Assembly (NCBI GenBank): GCA_004293485.1
Contig: RDYW01000039.1
Span: 1 to 64,000 of the forward strand
Source of the DNA: Sphingobacteriales bacterium
GTDB lineage: Bacteria > Bacteroidota > Bacteroidia > Sphingobacteriales > Sphingobacteriaceae
Length of the DNA stretch: 64,000 nucleotides
Direction: 5' to 3'
The first letter of the stretch is position 1. Each line of letters starts with the position of its first letter. This document shows, in pieces, positions 46,295-56,123 of this stretch. The notes below the pieces were generated by a model. The model was not told where the DNA came from. It saw nothing but the letters and a program-made list of their open reading frames with translations, and ran no database searches. A program made the position numbers and the translations under genes.

Positions 46295-47242
46295 ATGACA
46301 ATTAGTACAATTTCAAATTATAAGCTATCCTTCAAAAAAGTAATAATATCGGGTGTTTTTATATTGGCTATTAGCCAGTTGAAAGCACAACAAAAACCTT
46401 TGTATACACAATATATGTTTAACCCTATGGCTATAAACCCATCGTTTATGGCTATGGACGAAATGCTAAACATTACCTTACTAGGCCGCAGCCAATGGGT
46501 TGGCTTTGAAGGTGCACCCAATACCCAAACAGTATCTATGCACACCCCTTTTAAAACCTCGAATAGTTTTTATGGTGCCATACTTACTCGCGATAATATA
46601 GGCCAAGTAATTACCGAAACTGGGGGTAACTTAGCCTATAGCCGTAGGGTAAAAATAGGCGATATTTCGTGGTTAGCATTGGGTGTAAATGGCGGTTTTA
46701 GTTATTATAATGCACTTTATAGTACCATAAGCCCAAGTAGTGTAGGCGACCCAGTTTTTATTGATGACAGAAATACCCGTTTAAACCTTGGTATGGGATT
46801 TACTTTTTTTAACAAAAAATATTATTTCGGTGTTTCATCGCCACATTTTTACGGACGCGATTTATCAGTTGAAAAAAATAATACAAAAACCTTTACCCGC
46901 CCACACTTTTTACTACAAACAGGTGGTATTTTCAAATTAAATTACGATTTAAAACTAAGGCCAAGTATTTTGATGAAATATGTAGATGGTTCGCCAGCGC
47001 AAGTAGATATTAATACTAATTTACTTGTTAAAGATTTATATTGGTTTGGTGCTGCTTACCGCTACCAAGATAGTTTTTCGTTGCTTGCTTCGGCTTATAT
47101 TACACCAACTATTTTAATTGGTTATTCGTACGATATACCTAATTTTAATAACCCTAACTCGGCTCGAAAAAGCTCACACGAAATTATGTTACAGTTTAGG
47201 ATGCCTGTAAAAGGTCGCGATCCATTAGCTTGTTTCTTTTAA
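46295..47242 (+). CDS. PorP/SprF family T9SS membrane protein
   Basis: A 315-residue outer-membrane beta-barrel protein with a signal peptide (VIISGVFILAISQLKAQQ) and the family start KPLYTQYMFNPMAINPSFMA. The pattern of short amphipathic strands (LLGRSQWVGFEGAPNTQTVS, then FGAAYRYQDSFSLLASAYIT) and the end GYSYDIPNF ... SSHEIMLQFRM are typical. In Flavobacterium SprF is needed for secretion of SprB; here it directly follows an SprB-repeat protein, so it is probably that protein's partner. Confidence 0.9.
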   Translation: MTISTISNYKLSFKKVIISGVFILAISQLKAQQKPLYTQYMFNPMAINPSFMAMDEMLNITLLGRSQWVGFEGAPNTQTVSMHTPFKTSNSFYGAILTRDNIGQVITETGGNLAYSRRVKIGDISWLALGVNGGFSYYNALYSTISPSSVGDPVFIDDRNTRLNLGMGFTFFNKKYYFGVSSPHFYGRDLSVEKNNTKTFTRPHFLLQTGGIFKLNYDLKLRPSILMKYVDGSPAQVDINTNLLVKDLYWFGAAYRYQDSFSLLASAYITPTILIGYSYDIPNFNNPNSARKSSHEIMLQFRMPVKGRDPLACFF

Positions 47243-47563
47243 TTTTAAAGCGCATAAACCTTTACAGACCGAGCTAACGCATTTAGATTTCGTAAATAAT
47301 ATTACTAACTAAATCTTGTAAGTACTTGCTATTAAAAAAATAATAAAACTGCATACAATAAAAAATTTGAGTGTTGTCTCTCTATAAGTGTAACTAAGCG
47401 TCTTAAAACACGTTTTTTAAAAGCTTTATTTCTTGTGTTTTTATTCTTCATCAAGTTTTTAACAAAGTACTTTATTTAAATTGGTATTGTAAATATTTGT
47501 ATAACTTTATTACATTAATTTAGCTAATTATTAACAAAATAATACTTTACCAAACTAGGATTT
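47243..47563. other. intergenic stretch between convergent genes
   Basis: AT-rich, no gene or strong hairpin recognised between the PorP/SprF gene and the coiled-coil gene. Confidence 0.5.
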
Positions 47564-48136
47564 TTAAAGCCCTAATTTGATATTTGCCTTATCGAGTTTG
47601 TTTTGTAACTTTAGGTTACGTTCAATTATTTTATCAATTTTTTCGAGGCGTTTTATTTCATCATTAGGCGAAATTTTACCATCTCGTTTGTCTTTTTCAA
47701 GTTTGGTTTTTTCTTTTTCAATTTTTAATCGGTTATCAGCAATTTCCTCTTTAAGGTTAGCTATATCATCTTTAGCATCTTGTATTTTTTCTTTTTCTTT
47801 TATGGCTTTGTCACGTTCTTTTTTTGCTTGATTTCTTAGTTTCTCGGCCTCGTTCCTTTCTTTTTCTAAGGCATCTCGCTCTTTTTCGGCAGCTTTTTTT
47901 TCTTTATTTAATACTTTTTGCTCCTCTTTAATTTTATCTTCGGCATTTTTCTTTACTATTTCGGCTTCTTTGGCTTGTTTTTCGGCTATTTCTATTTGCT
48001 TTAAAGCTTCAAATTTTGCTTTTTCAATTGCTTTTAAAGAATCTGATACCAAAAGTAACGAATCAGTTTTTACCATTTGCGCTGATGCTGAAGCTGAAGC
48101 ATATAATAGTGTACATATAAATATTGCTTTTTTCAT
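47564..48136 (-). CDS. secreted coiled-coil protein of unknown function
   Basis: A 190-residue protein with a signal peptide (MKKAIFICTLLYASASASAQ) followed by a nearly unbroken highly charged helix (about 35-185) rich in Lys and Glu with heptad spacing, for example KKAAEKERDALEKERNEAEK. No family domain is recognised. Being exported yet filamentous, it may bridge periplasmic components or bind peptidoglycan-side partners, but this is speculative. It lies downstream of hisF on the same strand with a 200-bp gap, so it is probably not part of the his operon. Confidence 0.65.
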   Translation of the reverse strand: MKKAIFICTLLYASASASAQMVKTDSLLLVSDSLKAIEKAKFEALKQIEIAEKQAKEAEIVKKNAEDKIKEEQKVLNKEKKAAEKERDALEKERNEAEKLRNQAKKERDKAIKEKEKIQDAKDDIANLKEEIADNRLKIEKEKTKLEKDKRDGKISPNDEIKRLEKIDKIIERNLKLQNKLDKANIKLGL

Positions 48137-48336
48137 AATTTAAGGGTTTAATTTTTAGACATAAAATTTATCTTTACCAAAAAATGTTATTTAATACTTG
48201 ATTATAATAACGGCAATAGTATCGATAAATTATTTTGAGTATAATGTTATGTTAGTTAAAATAAAAAATAGTAATTAATAAAACAATAGTTTATAATTAA
48301 TTTACCATATATAAACTACAGGCACTAATTATTATT

Positions 48337-49092
48337 TCAAATCCTTACCTCAATACCTTTTAGTTTAAGCATTGCTTTTAAATCGGGTATTAATATTTCG
48401 CCGTAATGAAAAACCGAAGCTGCCAAGGCGGCATCTACATTGCTTTTTTCAAAAACATCTACAAAATGTTGTGCATTACCTGCCCCGCCCGAAGCAATTA
48501 TAGGTATGCTAATCAATTGGTTTATCTGCGTAAGCAACACATTATCAAAACCCGATTTGGTGCCGTCTTTATCCATCGAGGTAAGTAAAATTTCGCCAGC
48601 ACCACGTTGTTCGGCTTGGGTAATCCAATGCTGGGTTTGCAATTGGGTAGCTATACGGCCACCGTTTAAGTGTACAAAATCGCCCCCAGGCAAATGCTTG
48701 GTATCAACCGCTAATACCACAAATTGTACACCAAATGCAGCTGCTAAATCGTTTATTAATTGTGGGTTACGTACTGCTGCCGAGTTAATAGATATTTTAT
48801 CGGCACCGGCATTTAGCAATGCTTCGGCATCATGTACCGAGCTTATGCCACCGCCAATGGTAAAGGGTATATTAATTTGCTGGGCTACGGCTTTGCACAT
48901 TTCAATGGTGGTTTTGCGGTTTTCTACCGTGGCGGTAATATCTAAAAACACCAACTCATCGGCCCCTTGTTGCGAGTATTGCCAAGCCAGTTCAACAGGG
49001 TCGCCAGCATCTCGCAAATCAACAAAGTTTACGCCTTTTACGGTGCGGCCATCTTTAACATCTAAACAGGGGATAATTCTTTTACTTAGCAA
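48337..49092 (-). CDS. hisF: imidazole glycerol phosphate synthase, cyclase subunit
   Basis: Closes the imidazole ring using ammonia from HisH, giving IGP and AICAR. I chose the TTG at 49092, which gives [15 protein letters not shown], the normal HisF start and a 252-residue product; a TTG at 49146 also opens the frame but would overlap hisA by 47 bases. The two catalytic Asp residues are in [12 protein letters not shown] and [10 protein letters not shown]. The (beta/alpha)8 phosphate loops [20 protein letters not shown] and [12 protein letters not shown] are intact. Last his gene in the cluster. Confidence 0.9.
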   Translation of the reverse strand: MLSKRIIPCLDVKDGRTVKGVNFVDLRDAGDPVELAWQYSQQGADELVFLDITATVENRKTTIEMCKAVAQQINIPFTIGGGISSVHDAEALLNAGADKISINSAAVRNPQLINDLAAAFGVQFVVLAVDTKHLPGGDFVHLNGGRIATQLQTQHWITQAEQRGAGEILLTSMDKDGTKSGFDNVLLTQINQLISIPIIASGGAGNAQHFVDVFEKSNVDAALAASVFHYGEILIPDLKAMLKLKGIEVRI

Positions 49093-49099
49093 AGTTTTT

Positions 49100-49849
49100 T
49101 TATAAGGAGGTAAGCGTTTGTAAATTCCAGTTTTTAATTTCGGCAATACTAATGTGATTTTCGTAAATGGCTTTACCTACCACACAGCTTTCTATTTTTA
49201 AGTCGTTTAGTTCTTCAATATCGGCCATTGAGCTTATACCGCCCGATGCTATTAGTTTTATAAACGGCGATTGGTTTAGTAGTTTTTTATACAAATCAAC
49301 CCCTGCGCCGCCTAATTTACCGTCTTTGGTAATATCGGTACAAAGGAAACGGAAGAAACCCAGTTGCAGGCATTTATCTACATAATCCATCAGTTTTATG
49401 GGCGAGCTTTCCATCCATCCCGAGTATTTTATTACCTCATCTAGCACATCAATAGCTACTACAACCTTATCCGAACATTGGTTTTTTGCACATAGTTCGG
49501 TTGCTAATTCTTGCAAAAAAGTAGGCTGTGTAATGGCTTGTGTACCTACAATTACACGGTGCATCCCATTATCTATCAATTCTTTTACTTTATCTATACT
49601 TCGCACACCGCCACCGTATTGTACTTTCATATCGGTTTTTTTAATAATATTAGCCAAGTATTTTTGGTTGCTAAAATCGCCTTTGGCACCGTTTAAATCT
49701 ATAATATGTACAAGTTCGGTGCCATGGGCTTGGTACAATTCTATTTGCTCTTCTAAAGCTACTTCGTAGGTGGTTACTTGCTTGTAATCGCCCTCAACAA
49801 GGCGTACAACTTTTTTGTTTAAAACATCAATAGCTGGTATAATATACAT
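49100..49849 (-). CDS. hisA: ProFAR isomerase
   Basis: Phosphoribosylformimino-5-aminoimidazole carboxamide ribotide isomerase, an Amadori rearrangement in histidine synthesis. It has 249 residues. The (beta/alpha)8 features are [19 protein letters not shown] (catalytic Asp8), [19 protein letters not shown] (phosphate loop), [12 protein letters not shown] (second catalytic Asp) and [15 protein letters not shown]. Starts at ATG 49849, 8 bases after the hisH stop, and ends just ahead of hisF. Confidence 0.92.
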   Translation of the reverse strand: MYIIPAIDVLNKKVVRLVEGDYKQVTTYEVALEEQIELYQAHGTELVHIIDLNGAKGDFSNQKYLANIIKKTDMKVQYGGGVRSIDKVKELIDNGMHRVIVGTQAITQPTFLQELATELCAKNQCSDKVVVAIDVLDEVIKYSGWMESSPIKLMDYVDKCLQLGFFRFLCTDITKDGKLGGAGVDLYKKLLNQSPFIKLIASGGISSMADIEELNDLKIESCVVGKAIYENHISIAEIKNWNLQTLTSL

Positions 49850-49857
49850 TTTTTTTG

Positions 49858-50481
49858 TTAAATATGTGCAAAGTTTTGTAATAGTTTTTCGCCAGCTTCG
49901 CCCGATTTTTCGGGATGAAACTGTACGCCATAAAAGTTATTTTTTTGTATTGCTGCTGCAAAAATGTTGCCATAATTACAACTAGCGATGGTAAAATTAG
50001 TATTAAATTCTATAAAATAAGAGTGTACAAAATAAAAGTAAGTTTCGTTGGCTATTTGTGCAAACAATTTATTATTTGGATTAATAGAAACATTATTCCA
50101 GCCTATATGCGGTACTTTTTTTGATATTTGGGTATTAAAGCGTAAAGTTTTTATTGGGATAATGCCCGTCATTTCCGAGTTTCCTTCTTCGGAATAATTG
50201 GTTATCAACTGCATACCTACACAAATACCCAAAACCGGCTTGCTTAGCGCCTTAATGGAAGGCAATAAACCAGTATCAATTAATTTTTGCATGGCTGCAC
50301 CCGCGTGGCCTACTCCTGGGATGATGATATGCGTATAATTATCAAAATCTTGTGCTTGGTTTATCATTCCGTAAGGTAAAGTCAACCTATCTAAAGCCGC
50401 TTTTAACGAAAATATATTGCCTGCGCCATAATTTACTATGCCTATTTTTGGGTTGGATACTTGTTGGGGAAGATTGTTCAT
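49858..50481 (-). CDS. hisH: imidazole glycerol phosphate synthase, glutamine amidotransferase subunit
   Basis: Releases ammonia from glutamine and channels it to HisF. A 207-residue class I glutamine amidotransferase with the start IGIVNYGAGNIFSLKAALDR, the nucleophile Cys in GICVGMQLI and the His-Glu pair in QFHPEKSGEAG. The VPHIGWNNVSIN segment is HisH-specific. hisH-hisA-hisF are packed tightly, while 80 bases separate hisH from the ATPase gene upstream. Confidence 0.92.
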   Translation of the reverse strand: MNNLPQQVSNPKIGIVNYGAGNIFSLKAALDRLTLPYGMINQAQDFDNYTHIIIPGVGHAGAAMQKLIDTGLLPSIKALSKPVLGICVGMQLITNYSEEGNSEMTGIIPIKTLRFNTQISKKVPHIGWNNVSINPNNKLFAQIANETYFYFVHSYFIEFNTNFTIASCNYGNIFAAAIQKNNFYGVQFHPEKSGEAGEKLLQNFAHI

Positions 50482-50561
50482 TTTTTGTTTGGGCTATGGC
50501 CGATTTTATAAAACATATTCTTGCTGTATTGAATGCAATCCATACTTATGTTAAATTTTTT

Positions 50562-52271
50562 CTACTTAATAATTTTGTACATTAAATCTAATTTTTCCAC
50601 TATTTCTTTATCTATATTATTTGGTTCAAGAAGGTTAATAAGTTGGTAATAATCTCGCTTGTAAAAATCTTGTGGCAAATCCAGTTGTTTGTAAAATTCA
50701 TTAAAAATCATATCGAGCCATTCACTACTTAATTTAGCATCGGCCCACCATGGGTGGTTTAAATTTCGAAGATATAACGGCAAAGTACATAACTCGATAC
50801 TGTTTTGCATTTTTTCTGTTAATGTATTAATTTCGAAATGTTTATGTTTAGCATTAAGCGATTGGGCATATTCAATTAAAATTTGAGGACTTGCAAAATA
50901 ATTTTCTATTTCTCTTTTTTTCCAATATACCACATTTAAGGCTTTTATATCTTCTACATTTTTTTCTATTTTATCAAATAATGCAAGTGCTTTTAAATCA
51001 GGGAAAAACTCTTTTAAGGCTTTATAATTTTGAACGGCAGTATTTGGTACATTATCGCCCGTATATTGTACGTTGGCTAATGTTAAAAGAGGTGTAATTT
51101 TATGGTTTAGTTTTTTTGCAAATTGAATAAGCATTTGTAAATCGGTTGAACCTTCAACGTACAAAACGTGTTTTTTTTGTTTGGCTAAATAGTACTTTTT
51201 CCACCCAATTTCGGTTAATGCTTTTTTAATATGTTTTAACGATTGGCTGTTGGCTGCAGTATTTAACTCAATAGCTTGGTTTTCTATTAACGCAATTACT
51301 TTTGAAGCATCGGCAGCTTCATCTAACACCACCTCGGAGTGTGAGGCAATAATAATTTGGGTATTATTTTGATTTGCCAATTCATTAATTAATTGAAATG
51401 CTTGCCTTTGCCTTATAACTTCAAGGTGAGCATCGGGCTCATCAAGCAGTAAAATAGTGTTAGGCGATGCAAACATATAGGCTAATAAAAGCAGCATTTG
51501 CTGAAAACCACGCCCACCCGAAGAAATATCGTAGCGAATTTTATTTTCGATATACTCTAACTGTATGGTGCCATTTATTTTTATAAACTCGGGTTTTTGC
51601 AACGCTGCACCAAACATTGATTTGATAGCTTCACAAAGTTTCTCCCAGTTTTCTTCGGTATTTAATTTAGCAGTTTCGGGATACAAAACTTCGTAACATA
51701 TATTTCTAAGCACTTCGGCGGTTTTACCCTCGCCAAGTCGCCTATCAATTGCTCCTTGTTGCAACTTATCTTCAACCGATGATATACCCGACATGGGTTG
51801 CAAAAAACCGAAATGAATGCCATTATCGTTTTCGTACAAATTGGCAATTTGTTTAAGTCCGGTAACTATTCTACAAGTAAACGATTCGGCATTGGTAAAT
51901 GTAAACTCTACTTTACAACTCCATTTTATGCCTTTATTTTCACCCTCTAATTCTATTTCTAATTTTATGTGTTGTGTTTTGTTTTCAATAGAATGTTCGG
52001 TTACTTTTTTATCTCTCCATAAAAATCGAGCATCAGATATGGGGCTGTTTAATAAATCTTTTCGGTTGATAACTACAAAACCACGCCTATCTAAATTGTT
52101 TTTTTTATGCGCAATAAGATAATTAGTAACACCTATTTCCCACAAACACAATGCCTGAAAAATAGTGGATTTACCAGAATTATTGGGTCCAATAATAACC
52201 AATGTTTGCGATAAAGGAAAAGCTACGTTTTCCAATTTCTTAAAATTGTTAATAATAATTCTTGTTATCAT
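50562..52271 (-). CDS. AAA ATPase with OLD-like Toprim domain
   Basis: A 569-residue SMC/RecF-like ATPase: Walker A IGPNNSGKSTIFQAL (about 28-42), signature ISSGGRGFQQMLLL, Walker B ILLLDEPDAHLEVIRQ and switch IIASHSEVVLDEA. A C-terminal Toprim-like region has the conserved Glu in VLYVEGSTDLQML, but the DxD pair reads FDKIE, with only the first Asp kept, and then KKREIENY. Relatives include OLD nucleases and Gabija GajA; here there is no helicase or other partner. It sits inside the his operon between hisB and hisH. DNA repair, phage defence or another role is possible; nuclease activity is doubtful. Confidence 0.7.
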   Translation of the reverse strand: MITRIIINNFKKLENVAFPLSQTLVIIGPNNSGKSTIFQALCLWEIGVTNYLIAHKKNNLDRRGFVVINRKDLLNSPISDARFLWRDKKVTEHSIENKTQHIKLEIELEGENKGIKWSCKVEFTFTNAESFTCRIVTGLKQIANLYENDNGIHFGFLQPMSGISSVEDKLQQGAIDRRLGEGKTAEVLRNICYEVLYPETAKLNTEENWEKLCEAIKSMFGAALQKPEFIKINGTIQLEYIENKIRYDISSGGRGFQQMLLLLAYMFASPNTILLLDEPDAHLEVIRQRQAFQLINELANQNNTQIIIASHSEVVLDEAADASKVIALIENQAIELNTAANSQSLKHIKKALTEIGWKKYYLAKQKKHVLYVEGSTDLQMLIQFAKKLNHKITPLLTLANVQYTGDNVPNTAVQNYKALKEFFPDLKALALFDKIEKNVEDIKALNVVYWKKREIENYFASPQILIEYAQSLNAKHKHFEINTLTEKMQNSIELCTLPLYLRNLNHPWWADAKLSSEWLDMIFNEFYKQLDLPQDFYKRDYYQLINLLEPNNIDKEIVEKLDLMYKIIK

Positions 52272-52320
52272 TTTTTAATATCCTACCAAAACTACAATAT
52301 TTTTTGGCTTTCGCCGATTT

Positions 52321-53514
52321 TTACAGCATACCTTTAGTACTAGGCAATTTCATATTATTTATATCTTGCTTTACGGCCATTTTAATGGCTTTGGCAAAGG
52401 CCTTAAATATGGCTTCAATTTTATGGTGTTCGTTATCGCCTTCGGCTTTTATGTTTAGGTTACATTTACTGGCATCCGAAAACGATTTAAAAAAATGAAA
52501 AAACATTTCGGTGGGCATATCTCCTACTTTTTCTCGTTTAAATTCGGCATCCCACACTATCCAGTTTCGTCCGCCAAAATCCAAGGCTACTTGTGCCAAG
52601 CAATCGTCCATAGGTAGGCAAAATCCGTACCTTTCTATACCACGTTTATCGCCAAGGGTGGTTAAAAAAGCTTCGCCAAGGGCAATGCCCGTATCTTCAA
52701 TGGTGTGGTGCTCATCAATATGTAAATCGCCTTGGGCTTTTATGGTTAGGCCTAAATTACCGTGGCGGGCAATTTGTTCGAGCATGTGGTCAAAAAAATG
52801 CAGGCCTGTTACAATCTCGTTTTTGCCCTCGCCATCTAAATTTAGCTTTATGTAAATATCGGTTTCTTTGGTGGTGCGGCGGTGTTCGGTTTGGCGTGTT
52901 CCCAGTTTTAAAAATTGGTAAATATTTTGCCAAGCTCCGTTCTCAAATTTATCAACACCAAAATTAGAGTTAACTGTTTTGGCTATATATTGCTGTATAT
53001 TGGCTACTTGGTTATGGGTTTCGGTGGCACCTAGGTTGGTTTGGTTATCAATAAAAATACCTTTTGCACCTAGGTTTTTAGCCAAAACCATATCGTTTAG
53101 CCTATCGCCTATTACAAACGAGTTTGCTAAATCGTATTTTTCGGTATCAAAAAACTGGGTTAATAAACCTGTTTGTGGCTTGCGGGTTGGGGCGTTATCT
53201 CGAGCAAAAGTACGGTCGATAAAAATCTCATCAAAAATAATCCCTTCGTTTTTTAAGGTGTTGATGATAAAGTTTTGTACTGGCCAAAACGTATTTTCGG
53301 GATAAACAGCCGTACCTAAACCATCCTGATTGGTAACCATTACCAGTTTATAGTTTAATTCTTTAGCGATTTTGGCCAGCCAAAAAATAGCACCTGGGTA
53401 AAAGGTAAGTTTCTCGAAACTATCTATTTGCTCGTCGGCGGGTTCTAAAATTAGAGTACCATCACGGTCGATAAATAGGAGGAGTTGGGGTGGGGTGGGG
53501 TTTTGGTTATTCAT
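52321..53514 (-). CDS. hisB: bifunctional histidinol-phosphatase / imidazoleglycerol-phosphate dehydratase
   Basis: A fusion of a HAD phosphatase (about 1-170) and IGP dehydratase (about 200-397). The HAD nucleophile is FIDRDGTL (about 14-21), followed by [10 protein letters not shown] and [17 protein letters not shown]. The dehydratase part shows metal-binding repeats [30 protein letters not shown] and [14 protein letters not shown]. Thus one protein performs steps 7 and 9 of the pathway, as in Enterobacteria and many Bacteroidota. It lies 2 bases after hisC, so it is translationally linked to it. Confidence 0.93.
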   Translation of the reverse strand: MNNQNPTPPQLLLFIDRDGTLILEPADEQIDSFEKLTFYPGAIFWLAKIAKELNYKLVMVTNQDGLGTAVYPENTFWPVQNFIINTLKNEGIIFDEIFIDRTFARDNAPTRKPQTGLLTQFFDTEKYDLANSFVIGDRLNDMVLAKNLGAKGIFIDNQTNLGATETHNQVANIQQYIAKTVNSNFGVDKFENGAWQNIYQFLKLGTRQTEHRRTTKETDIYIKLNLDGEGKNEIVTGLHFFDHMLEQIARHGNLGLTIKAQGDLHIDEHHTIEDTGIALGEAFLTTLGDKRGIERYGFCLPMDDCLAQVALDFGGRNWIVWDAEFKREKVGDMPTEMFFHFFKSFSDASKCNLNIKAEGDNEHHKIEAIFKAFAKAIKMAVKQDINNMKLPSTKGML

Positions 53515-53516
53515 TT

Positions 53517-54569
53517 TTATATTACCAATATGCGTAATGTATTTAGCAAACTCTCATTCTCTTGTGGTGTGCCTACCGTAATTCTTATACAACCTTCGCA
53601 AAGTTCTATTTTATTACGATTGCGTACAATAATACCTTTGGCTACCAAAAAATTGTAAATGGCGTTGGCATCGGTGGTTTTTACCAAAATAAAGTTAGCA
53701 TCGGATGGGTAAATATCCAAAACAAAAGCCATAGATTTTAAAGCAAGAACCAGTTTATCTCGTTCAGAGAGAATTTCTTTAATCCAGTTGTTTATTTGGC
53801 TTACGTTTTGCAAAGCATCTAAAGCCAGCTGTTGCGATGCTTGATTGATATTGTACGGCGGTTTTACGCGGTTAAAAACTTCGATAATTTCTTCGCTGGC
53901 AAAGGCCATGCCTATACGTAAACCTGCCAAACCCCAAGCTTTTGATAGGGTTTGCAATACCACCAAATTGGCGTATTCGGTAAGTTCTTGTATAAAACTT
54001 TTTTGGCGTGAATAGTTGATATATGCCTCGTCAACAACTACTAAGCCATTAAAATTGGCCAATAAAGTTTCTATATCTTCACGGTTAATAGAGTTACCTG
54101 TGGGATTATTGGGCGAGCATATAAAAATTAATTTGGTATAGGCATCAATAGCTTCGGCAATGCCATCAAGGTTTAGTTGGTAATCGAGGGTTAGGTTTAC
54201 TTTTTTAAGTTGTACATCGTTAATGTTTGCCGAAACTTCGTACATACCATACGTTGGCGGCACAATAATTACATTATCAATACCTGGGTTGCAAAAGCTA
54301 CGGAATAAGATATCAATGGCTTCATCGCTACCATTACCTAAAAAAATATTGCGGGGTGGTACGCCTTTTATATGGCTTAGTTTGGTTTTTAGGGCAAATT
54401 GTAAAGGGTCGGGGTAGCGGTTATAATTTGTTGCCAGTGGCGAACCAAAAGCATTTTCGTTGGCATCTAAATACACCGAAGCTTCGCCCTTAAACTCATC
54501 CCGAGCTGAGGAGTAGGGTTTAAGGTTTTTAATGTTTGGGCGAATGATGGTGTTTATATTGAAGGGCAT
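53517..54569 (-). CDS. hisC: histidinol-phosphate aminotransferase
   Basis: A PLP-dependent class I/II aminotransferase of 350 residues, transferring an amino group from glutamate to imidazole-acetol phosphate. Features seen are the start [19 protein letters not shown], the substrate segment [32 protein letters not shown], the PLP Lys in [13 protein letters not shown] and the C-terminal Arg in CIRITVGT. Upstream is a small lipoprotein gene (17-bp gap), downstream hisB (2 bases). Confidence 0.93.
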   Translation of the reverse strand: MPFNINTIIRPNIKNLKPYSSARDEFKGEASVYLDANENAFGSPLATNYNRYPDPLQFALKTKLSHIKGVPPRNIFLGNGSDEAIDILFRSFCNPGIDNVIIVPPTYGMYEVSANINDVQLKKVNLTLDYQLNLDGIAEAIDAYTKLIFICSPNNPTGNSINREDIETLLANFNGLVVVDEAYINYSRQKSFIQELTEYANLVVLQTLSKAWGLAGLRIGMAFASEEIIEVFNRVKPPYNINQASQQLALDALQNVSQINNWIKEILSERDKLVLALKSMAFVLDIYPSDANFILVKTTDANAIYNFLVAKGIIVRNRNKIELCEGCIRITVGTPQENESLLNTLRILVI

Positions 54570-54586
54570 AAAATAATTCTAAAAAA

Positions 54587-55249
54587 CTACTTTGTTTTGT
54601 AATTGTAAATAAACTCTTGTACTGCAACGGTATCGGTGGTTTGTAGCTTTGCTAAAAATGCAGCATCAATACTAATTAGTTGGTTATAAATTGTACCCTG
54701 CTTTAAACCGTTGGCATGTTTAATTTTATAACTTAATGCCGAAAAATTTAAGTTTAAATAACTACCCTTAGCAACTTTTACTTCTTTTGTGGTATAAATT
54801 AAGTTTGGAGCTGTACCAACTGTAACCAAAGGCGGTTTAACTTTTAATAAAATATAAGTTAAATCTTGTGGATTTACTGCAATTGATTTTTGCGAGAAAA
54901 AAAGAAACTCGGTTTTTTTAATTACAAAATCACTATTTAAATCGTAGGCTTGTTTTGGGTTGCCAATTTGCGCCACACTTTTAGATTCGAAAACCAAAGT
55001 TTGCGAAGCATCAAAGGATTGGATTTGTAGGTTAAAATTGGGTTCGTTTTTTATAAAATTAGCAATGGTATCGGTGTTGGTAATTTCTCGGTTTTTGGTA
55101 AAAAGCCTAACTTCCGACTGCTTAGAGATATTTTTAAGATAAAGTTTTTCGGGAAAGAACACATATTTTTGCTCATCATTTTTTTTGCATGATGCTAAGC
55201 ATCCGCATAAAGCGAAAAGAAAAAATATTTTAGAGTTAATGTTTTTCAT
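54587..55249 (-). CDS. hypothetical lipoprotein inside the his cluster
   Basis: A 220-residue protein with a lipoprotein signal (KIFFLFALCGCLASC, lipobox LAS-C, Cys at about 21). The rest is beta-rich with no family that I recognise; segments such as DLTYILLKVKPPLVTVGTAP suggest an immunoglobulin-like fold. It lies 17 bp ahead of hisC on the same strand, so it is probably co-transcribed with the his genes, although an envelope lipoprotein has no obvious link to histidine synthesis. Confidence 0.6.
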   Translation of the reverse strand: MKNINSKIFFLFALCGCLASCKKNDEQKYVFFPEKLYLKNISKQSEVRLFTKNREITNTDTIANFIKNEPNFNLQIQSFDASQTLVFESKSVAQIGNPKQAYDLNSDFVIKKTEFLFFSQKSIAVNPQDLTYILLKVKPPLVTVGTAPNLIYTTKEVKVAKGSYLNLNFSALSYKIKHANGLKQGTIYNQLISIDAAFLAKLQTTDTVAVQEFIYNYKTK

Positions 55250-55438
55250 TTTGATATTTTATTTAAAATAAAATTAAAAAAAAATCAAGTGATAAATTAA
55301 AATTTTTTAATTGGTATTGTTTGCATTTACCTTTCTATTCTTTATTTTTTGTTTTTTGCGATTTGTTAAGTTTTATTTAGATAAGAGATTGAGTTAAAAA
55401 ATCACATACATTTAACAATTAATAATTTAAAATATATT

Positions 55439-56031
55439 TTATTCAATTTTTTGTTGAAGTAAATTATAAATTCTTTTTTCTTTAACTTCCTTATCATTAA
55501 CGAAGCAAATAGAAATTCTTTCATTTTCAATAAACACTACGCCGCATCGCCACCAAATTGAAGAAACACTTCTTTCATAAGTATTTATAGGGAAAGGTGA
55601 AATATCTTCTAGCATATGCCGCTTCAAAAATTCTCCTTTTTCGTTGTAAAAAGCCATCACATCTAGACCGCACCCCATAGAATGTCAAATGTCACAACAA
55701 ACTTACCATTTTTAGAAACTAAGGCTTTTAGAGGTGCTATCTGATTAATTAATTTTTGTTTCCAAATTAAACTATCCTCCCCAATTTTAACTTTAAACAG
55801 CATAGCATAACAAGGCGTAATTAAAGTATCTAAATGACTAAACTTTTTTTTCTTGTTTTTTGAAGCTTCTATCCACTTAGAATATTTTTCTGGAATACTT
55901 TGTGGATAAATTCTAACATAAAATGAACTGTCGGAATTATAGTAATCTTTGATTTTTGGTAGTTCCCAAGTATCAGCCATTACCATTTCAGTCAAAAAAA
56001 ATGTAAATATGAAAACAATGTACTTCTTCAT
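55439..56031 (-). pseudogene. frameshifted secreted hypothetical protein
   Basis: Two overlapping frames appear to be one gene. The first (56031-55663) starts MKKYIVFIFTFFLTEMVMAD, a signal peptide, and runs to GKFVVTFDILWGAV. The second (55678-55439) starts MGCGLDVMAFYNEKGEFLKR and continues to KRIYNLLQQKIE. The join FVVTFD...GCGLDVMAFYN reads as continuous protein, so a single-base indel near 55679-55690 probably split it. It is either a recent pseudogene or a sequencing error. Function unknown. It lies between hisD (92 bp upstream) and the lipoprotein gene. Confidence 0.6.
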
Positions 56032-56123
56032 CTTAAATGCACTTTTAATTTATAAAATTTACAATTTTAACAGTATTTCAAAATTTATTACTCTCATCTA
56101 AAAATACACGTATTAGACTTATT

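Noticed and set aside
48440-49105. 221-codon open frame antisense to hisF
   Set aside because: It is a shadow of the conserved hisF coding frame; its product is Ser/Pro/Cys-rich with no family features.
49092-49146. Longer hisF beginning at TTG 49146
   Set aside because: It would overlap hisA by 47 bases and add residues not found in HisF; the TTG at 49092 gives the standard start.
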